Shown here: positions 1 to 9,160 of the stretch, in pieces
Layout: every line of letters begins with the position of its first letter
Position numbering within the stretch: position 1 is the stretch's first letter
Assembly (NCBI RefSeq): GCF_000744225.1
Contig: NZ_JQLN01000005.1
Span: forward strand, 2,317,001 to 2,381,000
DNA length: 64,000 nt
Direction of reading: 5' to 3'
Source: Kitasatospora mediocidica KCTC 9733
GTDB lineage: Bacteria > Actinomycetota > Actinomycetes > Streptomycetales > Streptomycetaceae
Made by a program: the position numbers and the translations under genes
Notes under the pieces: generated by a model
Told to the model about the DNA's origin: nothing
The model's input: only the letters and a program-made list of their open reading frames with translations
The model's database searches: none

Positions 1-158
1 CGGGCGGTCTGGGTCGCGTCCACCGGGTCGACGGTGACCGCGGCGGCGGCCGGGGCGCCCGGCGCGGCGCTCGCGCTGCCGGGCAGCATTCCCAGGCCGA
101 GTACGGCGACGAGCGCCGCGCTCGCGACCGTGGCCGAAGCCTTCATGGGTGTCTTCAA
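1..158 (-). CDS. Secreted protein, N-terminal fragment (runs off window)
   Basis: Only the N-terminal part is inside the window. Read from a TTG at 158 (or the ATG at 146) it begins MKTPMKASATVASAALVAV and continues through a hydrophobic stretch to an Ala-rich signal-peptidase region (GSASAAPGAP), so it is very likely exported by Sec. The TTG is preferred because a GGGGAGGA ribosome binding site lies about 11 bases upstream of it; the ATG would be 23 bases away. After the signal peptide the sequence is Ala/Val/Pro-rich (AAAAVTVDPVDATQT) and no catalytic domain is reached. A TACTAT -10-like hexamer sits at 246-251 and a perfect CRP-type palindrome at 388-407. The mature function cannot be inferred from this fragment. 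Confidence 0.7.
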   Translation of the reverse strand, partial: MKTPMKASATVASAALVAVLGLGMLPGSASAAPGAPAAAAVTVDPVDATQTA

Positions 159-387
159 CGTGGTGACGTCCTCCCCTAACCGGTCCGGCTCGTGGCCGTC
201 CGGTGAACCGATGAAGCCAAGGTGAGGACAAATTTGACCCAATGGATAGTAAAAATGGAAGACCTTGACCGCCGTGCGCACAGTGCGGTACGGGAGTCGG
301 CCTTCCGGATGACGTAGCGTCATATCCGATCGCACGGAGAGGTGTTGGCCTGCCGCGACGGAGAAGAGCGGAATGGCGAACCGGTCG

Positions 388-407
388 AATGTGAGGTGGA
401 TCACATT
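388..407. promoter_or_regulatory. CRP-type palindrome
   Basis: AATGTGA, six bases, TCACATT: a perfect 7+7 inverted repeat identical in its core to the classical CRP consensus TGTGA-N6-TCACA. It lies between the clpC terminator and the secreted-protein gene, about 230 bases upstream of that gene's start. Streptomyces encodes a Crp-family regulator with a similar motif (family knowledge); the long distance to the presumed promoter makes direct activation uncertain. Confidence 0.5.
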
Positions 408-427
408 GCCGGATTGGGCAGAAAAAA

Positions 428-464
428 GCCCCGGCCCCGGCTGAAAATCAGCCGGGGCCGGGGC
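428..464 (-). terminator. Rho-independent terminator of clpC
   Basis: A 17-bp perfect stem (428-444 with 448-464, loop AAA) is followed on the minus strand by six T residues (A-run at 422-427). It lies 18 bases past the clpC stop and is the most canonical intrinsic terminator in the window. Confidence 0.93.
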
Positions 465-481
465 CCTTCGAGCGGGAGGTG

Positions 482-2998
<2,517 letters not shown>

Positions 2999-3180
2999 CG
3001 TTAATCGCTCCTCAGAGCGGTCGGTCAGTTCGGGGTCGGTCCCCGCCCTGTCCTTCCGCATGCTAGTCCCGCTCAGCGGCGCGGCAGGGGCCCCTCCCGC
3101 CCGATGGTGGGCAAAGGAGGGTGGATCTCCCCCCACGTGTGTGGGGGAATCATGCTGCACGACCAGCCGACACCCTTCCC

Positions 3181-3207
3181 AACCTGATGCTGGGAGACGG
3201 TGTTCCC
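3181..3207 (-). promoter_or_regulatory. Sigma-R (ECF) type promoter of clpC
   Basis: On the minus strand GGGAAC (3207-3202), exactly 18 bases, then GTT (3183-3181). This matches the Streptomyces sigma-R pattern GGGAAT-N18-GTT at all but one base. clpC and other protease genes belong to the sigma-R thiol-stress regulon in S. coelicolor (family knowledge), which supports the call. Confidence 0.75.
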
Positions 3208-3238
3208 GCTAGTCCGCCCGATGCACGTGTTGCCGCTA

Positions 3239-3249
3239 CGCCAATGGCG
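3239..3249. promoter_or_regulatory. ClgR-type operator
   Basis: CGC-CAATG-GCG followed by AAC; on the other strand GTTCGC-CATTG-GCG. It fits the CGCYNANRGCG pattern described for the ClgR activator of clp genes in actinobacteria. It sits about 32 bases upstream of the -35 element of the sigma-R-like promoter, a typical activator position. Confidence 0.6.
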
Positions 3250-3525
3250 AACACGCTCCGCTCCGATCCGTGGAACGGTGTGCATCCACCTCGATCGCCG
3301 GCTTCGCGGCCTGCCACCGGTTCGGGCCTGAACCCGTCCCACCTGCATTCATACCGGAAATTGCGACGGTTCTCGTGCAGTTTCCCAGGTGGTGTTGTTC
3401 GCTCGGCGAGAAGTCTGCCGATCCGGGCCCCAGGTGACGGGGCCTCAGTGTGGTGGCGACGGCCCGGTAGGGCCAATCGGGGCGGACGCCGTGACCGGGC
3501 CGCTCCTACCAGCGTTGCACAGTCC

Positions 3526-4038
3526 GTGAGTGCCCCGCAGTCCCCGACCAGGTCGTCGGGAGCAGACCCGGTCGCGATGCTGCTCCGCTGCGACCGGCTG
3601 GAGCTCCCGGCAGGGGCCGGCCGGGCCGTACTGGCCCGCTCGGAGCGGCTGGGCCGGCCGACCGGACCGGTGCTGCAGGCGACGGCCGCCGAGGCCGGGG
3701 AGCGGTCGCTCTACCTGCTGGCGGCGGGGACGGCCGAGCTGGTGCCCGGACTGCTGTGCTGGCTCGGCTGGGGGCCGGAGCTCGGCCTGGACCTCCGCGC
3801 CCGCCCCGGGCGCCCGCAGCGCCCCGCCACGGTGCCACGGCCACGGGGCGTGGAGGATGATCCTCCACGCCCCGTGACCGACGGGCACGCGCTGTGCGGT
3901 GTCCGTTGGGTACGCGCTCGGGCGGCTGCCGGGCCGCCGCTCGGTCTCGACCTGGCCTCGCCGGGTCTGCTGCGGCTGCTGGACGGGCTGGCCGAGGCCT
4001 GCCTCCGCGACCGGATGGGCCTGCCGCCGGCCCGTTGA
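3526..4038 (+). CDS. SCO3374-like conserved hypothetical protein
   Basis: A 170-residue soluble protein that starts at a GTG (VSAPQSPTRSSGADPVAMLL). I recognise it loosely as the Streptomyces family between clpC and lsr2 (SCO3374 type), from the segments LRCDRLELPAGAG, LLAAGTAELVPGLLCWLGWG and the C-terminal LASPGLLRLLDGLAEAC. It looks shorter at the N terminus than I remember for the family. No ribosome binding site is clear, and the start could be the downstream ATG of MLLRCDRL. A 35-base palindrome lies inside the frame (3842-3876), at residues GVEDDPP. Function unknown. It is divergent from clpC and convergent with lsr2. Confidence 0.6.
   Translation: MSAPQSPTRSSGADPVAMLLRCDRLELPAGAGRAVLARSERLGRPTGPVLQATAAEAGERSLYLLAAGTAELVPGLLCWLGWGPELGLDLRARPGRPQRPATVPRPRGVEDDPPRPVTDGHALCGVRWVRARAAAGPPLGLDLASPGLLRLLDGLAEACLRDRMGLPPAR
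3842..3876. repeat. Perfect 17-bp inverted repeat inside a gene
   Basis: Arms 3842-3858 and 3860-3876 are perfect reverse complements with a single central base, inside the SCO3374-like frame and without breaking it. It has no following T-run. It could be a small palindromic insertion or a hairpin in the mRNA. Confidence 0.85.
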
Positions 4039-4078
4039 CGGCCGAGTACCACCAGTGCACGGCGGCAGCCGCGCCGCC

Positions 4079-4429
4079 TCAGGAGACGTTGGCCGCCTCG
4101 TACGCCTCGCGCACGTTGCTGGGGACGCGGCCGCGGTCGTTGACCGAGAAGCCGTTGTCCTTCGCCCAGGTGCGGATCTTGGCGGTGTCCGCGCCACCGG
4201 CGGCCGGCCGGGCGGTGCCACGGGCGCCGGAGCGGCGGACGCTGGTGAGCCGGCCGCTCTGCTTGCGGCCCTTGTCGACATACGGAGCCAACAGGCTGCG
4301 CAGTTTGTCCGCGTTCGCGGACGTGAGGTCGATCTCGTAGGCAACGCCGTCGAGGGCGAACGTCACCGTCTCGTCCGCCGAACCGCCGTCGAGATCGTCT
4401 TCAAGAATGACCTGCACCCTCTGTGCCAC
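4079..4429 (-). CDS. lsr2: Lsr2-family nucleoid-associated protein
   Basis: H-NS-like xenogeneic silencer of actinobacteria: binds AT-rich DNA in the minor groove and oligomerises through its N-terminal domain. The 116 residues show the N-terminal dimerisation domain (MAQRVQVILEDDLDGG to about residue 60), a basic linker, and the C-terminal DNA-binding domain with the RGR tripeptide at residues 99-101 (NDRGRVPSNV), the AT-hook-like core. The GTG at 4429 is chosen because the family starts MAQ(K/R)V and AAAGG lies 7 bases upstream. It is convergent with the preceding gene; no clear terminator separates them. Confidence 0.96.
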   Translation of the reverse strand: MAQRVQVILEDDLDGGSADETVTFALDGVAYEIDLTSANADKLRSLLAPYVDKGRKQSGRLTSVRRSGARGTARPAAGGADTAKIRTWAKDNGFSVNDRGRVPSNVREAYEAANVS

Positions 4430-4557
4430 GGGCTTCCCTTTCCGCTTAACGACCCAATGCCTTAGGGAAAGGAAACCGCCTTTTCTCGAAAAACACAAAC
4501 CCCGGACTGTTCGGGCCGTGACCGGCTACCGCTCTGGCAAGTCCGCCGGACGGCGGT

Positions 4558-5085
4558 TCAGAGATGCAGTAGCATGCGCGAGTTGCCCAGGGTGTTGGGC
4601 TTCACGCGCTCCAGGCCGAGGAACTCGGCGACTCCTTCGTCGTAGGAGTGAAGGAGTTCTTCATACACTTCCGTAGCGATGACCGCCGGATCTGTCGTAC
4701 CATCATCGGTTTCACCGATCTCGACGAAGCCGTGTTTCGCGAAGAACGCCACCTCGAACGTCAAGCAGAAAATCCGACGTACACCCAGCCCCCGCGCAGT
4801 CTCCACCAACTGTTCCAGAAGTCGGTGTCCGACGCCGTGACCTCGGCAGATCGGATCGACGGCGAGGGTACGCACCTCCGCGAGGTCCAGCCACATCACG
4901 TGCAACGCGCCGCAGGCGACCACCTCGCCGGTGTCCACGCGCTCGGCGACCCAGAACTCCTGGACGGATTCGAACAGGGTCACGGTCGGCTTGTCGAGCA
5001 GAATGCCGTCCTGTGAGTAAGCGTCGATGAGCCGTCGAACGGTCCTGACATCGTTGGTCCGCGCCCGGCGGATGGTGACCTCCAT
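4558..5085 (-). CDS. Amino-acid N-acetyltransferase (GNAT, ArgA-like)
   Basis: A single-domain GNAT acetyltransferase of 175 residues. It resembles the short N-acetylglutamate synthase type of actinobacteria, which starts arginine synthesis by acetylating glutamate. Visible features: strand-loop IRRARTNDVRTVRRLID at the start, GALHVMWLDLAEVRTLAVDP, and the acetyl-CoA loop CRGHGVGHRLL near residue 80, then an FFAKHGF motif typical of GNAT C-termini. No arginine genes are nearby, so the substrate is inferred from similarity only. The ATG is preceded at 7 bases by TAACGT, a -10-like hexamer that overlaps the end of the BlaI-type gene, so the mRNA may be leaderless. Confidence 0.85.
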   Translation of the reverse strand: MEVTIRRARTNDVRTVRRLIDAYSQDGILLDKPTVTLFESVQEFWVAERVDTGEVVACGALHVMWLDLAEVRTLAVDPICRGHGVGHRLLEQLVETARGLGVRRIFCLTFEVAFFAKHGFVEIGETDDGTTDPAVIATEVYEELLHSYDEGVAEFLGLERVKPNTLGNSRMLLHL

Positions 5086-5095
5086 GGGCCGGACG

Positions 5096-5491
5096 TTATC
5101 GCGTCGGCCCGTCCTCGGTCTCCCCGGTCCGGCCCGGCCCGGCGACCCGCAGTGCGTCCCGCAGCGCCTCGCGCTGCTCGGCCGACATCAGCCCGAAGAA
5201 GTGCACCAGGGCCGCCGCCGGATTGTCACTGGTGGCCCAGGCCTCGTTCATCAGCGCCGCGGTGTAGGCCTCGCGTGAGGAGACCGGCTCATATCGATAG
5301 GCGCGGCCGTCGCGTTCCCGGCGCAGCCAGCCCTTTCTGTAGAGCTTGTCGAGGACCGTCATCGCCGTGGTGTAGGCGATATCGCGTTCCTCGCGCAGAT
5401 CGAGCAGCACCTCGCGAACGGTCACCGGGCGGTTCCACTGCCACACCCGGGTCATGATGGCGTTCTCCAGTTCACCGAGCTGCCGCACCAT
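5096..5491 (-). CDS. BlaI/MecI/CopY-family transcriptional regulator
   Basis: A 131-residue winged-helix repressor. The N-terminal two thirds carry the family fold: LGELENAIMTRVWQWNRPVTVREVL, the recognition helix region AYTTAMTVLDKLYRKGWL and the wing RRERDGRAYRYEPV. The C-terminal part (AALMNEAWATSDNPAAALVHFF) is the dimerisation segment. Classical members are inactivated by a membrane sensor peptidase (BlaR1), but no M56 peptidase gene is adjacent, so signal and targets are unknown. The ATG at 5491 has AAGG 7 bases upstream. Confidence 0.9.
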   Translation of the reverse strand: MVRQLGELENAIMTRVWQWNRPVTVREVLLDLREERDIAYTTAMTVLDKLYRKGWLRRERDGRAYRYEPVSSREAYTAALMNEAWATSDNPAAALVHFFGLMSAEQREALRDALRVAGPGRTGETEDGPTR

Positions 5492-5548
5492 GGGGCAACC
5501 TTAGGGAAAAATCGGACAAAACGCATGACCGCCACTTCGGCGGCGCGC

Positions 5549-5584
5549 CGCAGGCCGCCGCCCGGGCATGGGCGACGGCCTGCG
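5549..5584 (-). terminator. Terminator of the pan-nad-lysS gene run
   Basis: A 15-bp stem with one mismatch (5549-5563 with 5570-5584, loop of 6), 23 bases past the last minus-strand stop. No T-run follows, which is common for streptomycete terminators. Confidence 0.65.
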
Positions 5585-5606
5585 ATGAGAGTGCTGCGAG
5601 GTGCTG

Positions 5607-5768
5607 TTATTCCGCGACGCGGGGCGCGGCGGCGGCCGCCAGCGCATCGGCGGCGGCGTCCTCCTTGCCCTTCTGGTCGCCGCCCTGGGTGCGGATGATG
5701 GCGCGCACCAGGAATCCGAAACCGATCGCCATCACCAGTGGCGGCACAATCGCGCTGATGTACTGCAT
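5607..5768 (-). CDS. Small single-span membrane protein downstream of lysS
   Basis: A 53-residue peptide starting MQYISAIVPPLVMAIGFGF and then LVRAIIRTQGGD. It has one N-terminal transmembrane helix (about residues 4-24), a short charged stretch (QKGKEDAAAD) and an Ala-rich tail. The ATG lies 4 bases past the lysS stop and its ribosome binding site GGGAGAG sits inside the end of lysS, so it is almost certainly co-transcribed and coupled with lysS. No function is known to me; a terminator follows directly. Confidence 0.82.
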   Translation of the reverse strand: MQYISAIVPPLVMAIGFGFLVRAIIRTQGGDQKGKEDAAADALAAAAAPRVAE

Positions 5769-5772
5769 CAGG

Positions 5773-7356
5773 TCACTCTCCCTCGGTCTTTTCGGCGGAC
5801 TGGGTTGCGGACTTCGCGTCCGACTTGGCCTCGGCCCGGGCGTGGTCCGGGCGGACCAGCGGGAAGAGCACCGTCTCGCGGATGTTCTTGCCGGTGAGCA
5901 GCATGATCAGGCGGTCCACGCCGAGACCGAGACCACCGGTGGGCGGCATCGCGTACTCCAGCGCCCGCAGGAAGTCCTCGTCGATCTGCATGGCCTCGAC
6001 GTCGCCGCCGGCCGCCAGCAGCGACTGCGCGGTGAGCCGGGCGCGCTGCTCGACCGGGTCGATCAGCTCCGAGTAGGCGGTGCCGATCTCGGTGCCGAAG
6101 ATCACCAGGTCCCACTTCTCGGCCACGCCCGGGATCGAGCGGTGCTGACGGGTCAGCGGGGAGACCTCGGTCGGGTAGTCCTTGAGGAAGGTCGGCCGGA
6201 TCGCGTTCTCCTCCAGCAGGCGCTCGATCATCTCCAGGATGATCTGCCCGTGGCCCCACTCCTTCTCGTAGGGCACGCCGGCCGCGTCGGCGAGCTTGCG
6301 CAGCTCCTCGACGGTGCTCTGCGGGGTGACCTCGGTGCCCAGCCGCTCGGAGATGCCGGGGTAGACGCTGATCTCCTCCCACGGCTCGGCGAGGTCGATC
6401 TCGTGCTCGACGCCGTGCGGGTCGGTGCCGCGGACCACCGTGGTGCCCAGCGCGTCCTTGGCCGCGTTGATGATGATCGCGCGGATCAGCTCGGCCTGGG
6501 TGTCGTAGTCGCCGTATGCCTCGTACGACTCCAGCGCGGTGAACTCCGGGTTGTGGGTCGCGTCGGCGCCCTCGTTGCGGAAGTTCCGGTTGATCTCGAA
6601 GACCTTCTCGGCGCCACCGACCACCAGCCGCTTGAGGTAGAGCTCGGTGGCGATCCGCAGGTAGAGGTCGATGTCGTAGGCGTTGATGTGCGTGATGAAC
6701 GGGCGGGCGTTGGCGCCGCCGTGGATCGGCTGCAGCATCGGGGTCTCGACCTCGAGGTAGCCGCGCTCCTCGTAGGTGTTGCGGATCGAGCGGACCACCG
6801 TGCTGCGCAGCCGCAGCATCTCGCGGGCCTCGGGGTTGACGATCAGGTCCACGTAGCGCTGGCGGACCCGGGCCTCCGGGTCGGTCAGGCCCTTGTGCTT
6901 GTCCGGCAGCGGGCGCAGGCACTTGGCGGTCAGCGCCCAGCTGTCCACCATGATGCTGAGTTCGCCGCGCTTGGAGGTGATCACCTCGCCCTCGACGCCG
7001 ACCTGGTCGCCGAGGTCGATGTCGGTCTTCCAGTCGGCCAGCCGCTCCGGGCCGAGCTTGTCCAGGGAGAACATCACCTGGAGGTCGCCGGAGCCGTCGC
7101 GCAGGGTGGCGAAGCAGAGCTTGCCGCCGGTGCGGGCGAGGATCACCCGGCCGGTGACGCCGGCCCGCCGGCCGGTCGCGGTGTCCGGCTCCAGGTCGGG
7201 GTGCTCGGCGCGCAGGTCGGCGATGGTGGTGGTGCGGGGGAAGCCCACCGGGTAAGGGTCGACCCCGGCGGCGCGGAGCCGGTCGAGCTTCTCGCGCCGG
7301 ACGCGCATCTGCTCGGGGAGGTCGTCGGTCGCGGGAAGGCTGTTCTGGTCGCTCAC
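5773..7356 (-). CDS. lysS: Lysyl-tRNA synthetase, class II
   Basis: Charges tRNA-Lys with lysine in the cytoplasm. The 527 residues show an N-terminal OB-fold anticodon-binding domain (TGRVILARTGGKLCFATLRDGSGDLQ region) and the class II catalytic core: motif 1 near LIVNPEAREMLRLRSTVVRSIR, motif 2 FRNEGADATHNPEFT and motif 3 GLGLGVDRLIMLLTG. Streptomycetes often carry a second LysX-type or lysS copy elsewhere. The C-terminal tail after motif 3 is charged (RAEAKSDAKSATQSAEK). It is the penultimate gene of the minus-strand run; the gap to the upstream gene is 80 bases. Confidence 0.97.
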   Translation of the reverse strand: MSDQNSLPATDDLPEQMRVRREKLDRLRAAGVDPYPVGFPRTTTIADLRAEHPDLEPDTATGRRAGVTGRVILARTGGKLCFATLRDGSGDLQVMFSLDKLGPERLADWKTDIDLGDQVGVEGEVITSKRGELSIMVDSWALTAKCLRPLPDKHKGLTDPEARVRQRYVDLIVNPEAREMLRLRSTVVRSIRNTYEERGYLEVETPMLQPIHGGANARPFITHINAYDIDLYLRIATELYLKRLVVGGAEKVFEINRNFRNEGADATHNPEFTALESYEAYGDYDTQAELIRAIIINAAKDALGTTVVRGTDPHGVEHEIDLAEPWEEISVYPGISERLGTEVTPQSTVEELRKLADAAGVPYEKEWGHGQIILEMIERLLEENAIRPTFLKDYPTEVSPLTRQHRSIPGVAEKWDLVIFGTEIGTAYSELIDPVEQRARLTAQSLLAAGGDVEAMQIDEDFLRALEYAMPPTGGLGLGVDRLIMLLTGKNIRETVLFPLVRPDHARAEAKSDAKSATQSAEKTEGE

Positions 7357-7436
7357 CTCACCAGGGTAACGACCGGCACCTCGTGGTCCGCCACCGGATA
7401 TCGCGGGTCGCGGACCACGGGTGCGAGGGGCGGCGG

Positions 7437-8267
7437 TCAGCCGGTGCCGGTGGCGAGTTCGCCGCCTTCGCGCAGCGGCGTGCGGACCGGCGTACGAGCG
7501 GTGGCGTGCACCGGCGGGTGCGCGGCGGAGGGCCGGGGGCGGCGGGCGAAGAGCTCGGAGGGGGTGGGCACCCGCGGGGTGTGGTGGCCGGGCTCGTCCG
7601 GTACGCCGCTCACTGCGGTGTCGGTGCTGCGCGGCTCGGTGGGGCTGCTCATCGGAATCGGTCCTCCAGCTCGGTCGGTGGGACTGCTCGGTGCGACGGC
7701 GGCGAGAGCGGACAGGTGGCCGGACGCCGGTGCCGGCGTCGGACTGGGCACGGCGGCGAGGTGGCGCGCGGTGAGGGCCGGGGCGGACGCGGGGTGCGGG
7801 AAGCCGGTGCTGAGCGCCAGCCGCGCGCGGACGGCGGCCTCGGCCAGCTCGTGGCAGCGGCCCGCCAGGCGCGAGCGCCGCGAGCGCTCGCCCGGGCCGC
7901 AGGGCAGCCGGGAGAGCGAGCGCAGCGCCGACAGGTCGTCGGGACCGGGCAGGTAGCCGTCGGTGACGGCCTCCTCCAGCCGTTCCAGGTACCCGCGGGC
8001 GCTGCCGGGCAGCGCGGACCGGTAGCGGGACAGCTCGTCCAGCAGGAAGCTCCGCAGCCGGCCGCCCTCCTGGGCGGCCTCGTCGATCGCCTCGGCCAGC
8101 CGCAGGGCCTCCTGGACGTCCTCCGCCCAGAGATCAGCGCCGTTCGGGCCGAGCGTCAGTTGGGCGGGGACAGCGGGGTGGAGGGCTTGGGCGAGGGCAC
8201 GGCGCAGCACGCGCACTTCGTCGGCGCTGAAGGCCATGCCGCCGCGGGACCCATGTGGCGTAGGCAT
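7437..8267 (-). CDS. Hypothetical protein with helical N-terminal half and Pro/Ser/Thr-rich tail
   Basis: A 276-residue soluble protein. The first 150 residues are helical and charged (ADEVRVLRRALAQALHPAVPAQL, WAEDVQEALRLAEAIDEAAQ, RSFLLDELSRYRSAL); the rest is low-complexity Pro/Ser/Thr/Ala-rich. I recall no characterised family; it looks like a conserved Streptomyces protein between coaX and lysS. The ATG at 8267 is used because TAGGGT (8274-8279, minus strand) stands 6 bases upstream as a -10 of a leaderless mRNA; the internal ATG at 8237 (MAFSADEV) has no ribosome binding site. It probably has its own promoter inside the cofactor run. Confidence 0.7.
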   Translation of the reverse strand: MPTPHGSRGGMAFSADEVRVLRRALAQALHPAVPAQLTLGPNGADLWAEDVQEALRLAEAIDEAAQEGGRLRSFLLDELSRYRSALPGSARGYLERLEEAVTDGYLPGPDDLSALRSLSRLPCGPGERSRRSRLAGRCHELAEAAVRARLALSTGFPHPASAPALTARHLAAVPSPTPAPASGHLSALAAVAPSSPTDRAGGPIPMSSPTEPRSTDTAVSGVPDEPGHHTPRVPTPSELFARRPRPSAAHPPVHATARTPVRTPLREGGELATGTG

Positions 8268-8347
8268 AAAATGACCCTACGTGAGGAATATCCGATTTGT
8301 CGGTAACCTCGCGCAGGGCCGCCCCGATCGGGTCAGCTGACGATCCC

Positions 8348-9133
8348 TCAGCTGGGCTTGTTGCGCTCGTACACGAGCCGCAGGCCGATCAGGGTGAGCC
8401 ACGGCTCGTGGACGTCGATCGCCTCGGCCTCGCCGAGCACCAGCGGGGCCAGCCCGCCGGTGGCGATCACTTGGACGTCCTCCGGGTCGGTCGCCAACTC
8501 CTTGGACATCCGGGCCACCAGGCCGTCCACCTGGCCGGCGAAGCCGTACAGGATGCCGGACTGCATGCCCTCGACGGTGTTCTTGCCGATCACGTTGCGC
8601 GGCCGGGTCAGCTCGATCTTGCGCAGCTGCGCGCCGCGCACGCCGAGCGCCTCGACCGAGATCTCGATCCCGGGCGCGATCGCGCCGCCGATGTAGTCGC
8701 CGCGCTCGTTGATCGCGTCGAAGGTCGTCGCGGTGCCGAAGTCGACCACGATGCACGGTCCCCCGTACAGGTGGTTGGCGGCCAGTGCGTTGACGATCCG
8801 GTCGGCGCCGACCTCCTTGGGGTTGTCCATCAGGACGTGCACCCCGGTCTTCACCCCGGGCTCCACGATCACCGCGGGTACGTCGCCGTAGTAGCGGCGG
8901 GTCACCTCGCGCAGCTCGTGGAGCACCGCGGGCACCGAGGAGCAGATCGCCAGACCGTCGACCCGCCCCTCGGAGGCCAGCGGGTGAGAGCCCATCAGCC
9001 CCTGCATCAGCACCGCCAGCTCGTCCGCGGTGCGGCGCGGGTCGGTGGAGATCCGCCAGTGCTCGACGATCTCCTCGCCGTCGAACAGGCCGAGCGTGGT
9101 CTGGGTGTTGCCGACGTCGATGGTGAGGAGCAT
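8348..9133 (-). CDS. coaX: Type III pantothenate kinase
   Basis: Phosphorylates pantothenate, the first step from vitamin B5 to coenzyme A. The 261 residues begin MLLTIDVGNTQTTLGLFDG, the ASKHA-fold phosphate-1 motif, followed by LMDNPKEVGADRIVNALAA and the second motif VVDFGTATTFDAI, then GAIAPGIEIS and the Gly-rich ATGGLAPL. It lies 27 bases past nadC in a run that also holds panC and panD, so pantothenate is made and activated from the same transcript. The ribosome binding site is weak. Confidence 0.96.
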   Translation of the reverse strand: MLLTIDVGNTQTTLGLFDGEEIVEHWRISTDPRRTADELAVLMQGLMGSHPLASEGRVDGLAICSSVPAVLHELREVTRRYYGDVPAVIVEPGVKTGVHVLMDNPKEVGADRIVNALAANHLYGGPCIVVDFGTATTFDAINERGDYIGGAIAPGIEISVEALGVRGAQLRKIELTRPRNVIGKNTVEGMQSGILYGFAGQVDGLVARMSKELATDPEDVQVIATGGLAPLVLGEAEAIDVHEPWLTLIGLRLVYERNKPS

Positions 9134-9160
9134 GAGCCGCTTTCCGAGTGGGTGGGTGGA

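Larger units (their letters stand above)
159..481. other. Intergenic region between secreted gene and clpC
   Basis: It holds the ribosome binding site and possible promoter (-10 TACTAT at 246-251, minus strand) of the secreted-protein gene, the CRP-type palindrome at 388-407 and the clpC terminator at 428-464. I looked for a ydaO/c-di-AMP riboswitch, which precedes many actinomycete cell-wall hydrolase genes, and did not recognise one. The region around 230-260 is noticeably AT-rich for this genome. Confidence 0.6.
2999..3525. other. Divergent regulatory region clpC / SCO3374-like gene
   Basis: About 525 bases without a convincing gene. For clpC (minus) it carries the sigma-R-type promoter at 3181-3207 and the ClgR-type box at 3239-3249; the leader between promoter and start would be about 175 bases. 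Reading frames crossing it on both strands lack ribosome binding sites and codon bias and are not called. Confidence 0.6.

Noticed and set aside
388-407. A Rex site at the TGTGA-N6-TCACA palindrome
   Set aside because: The inner AA and TT bases required by the Rex half-sites are missing; the match to the CRP motif is exact, so CRP-type is preferred.
159-481. A c-di-AMP (ydaO) riboswitch upstream of the secreted gene
   Set aside because: Considered because such switches precede cell-wall hydrolase genes, but the conserved sequence blocks could not be found.
2999-3160. 54-residue N-terminal extension of ClpC
   Set aside because: ClpC proteins start [10 protein letters not shown]; the ATG at 2998 has a good ribosome binding site and the extension is not conserved-looking.
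3445-4344. Minus-strand frames between lsr2 and clpC
   Set aside because: Arg/Pro/Ser-rich without a start signal; the plus-strand SCO3374-like frame has the better family resemblance.
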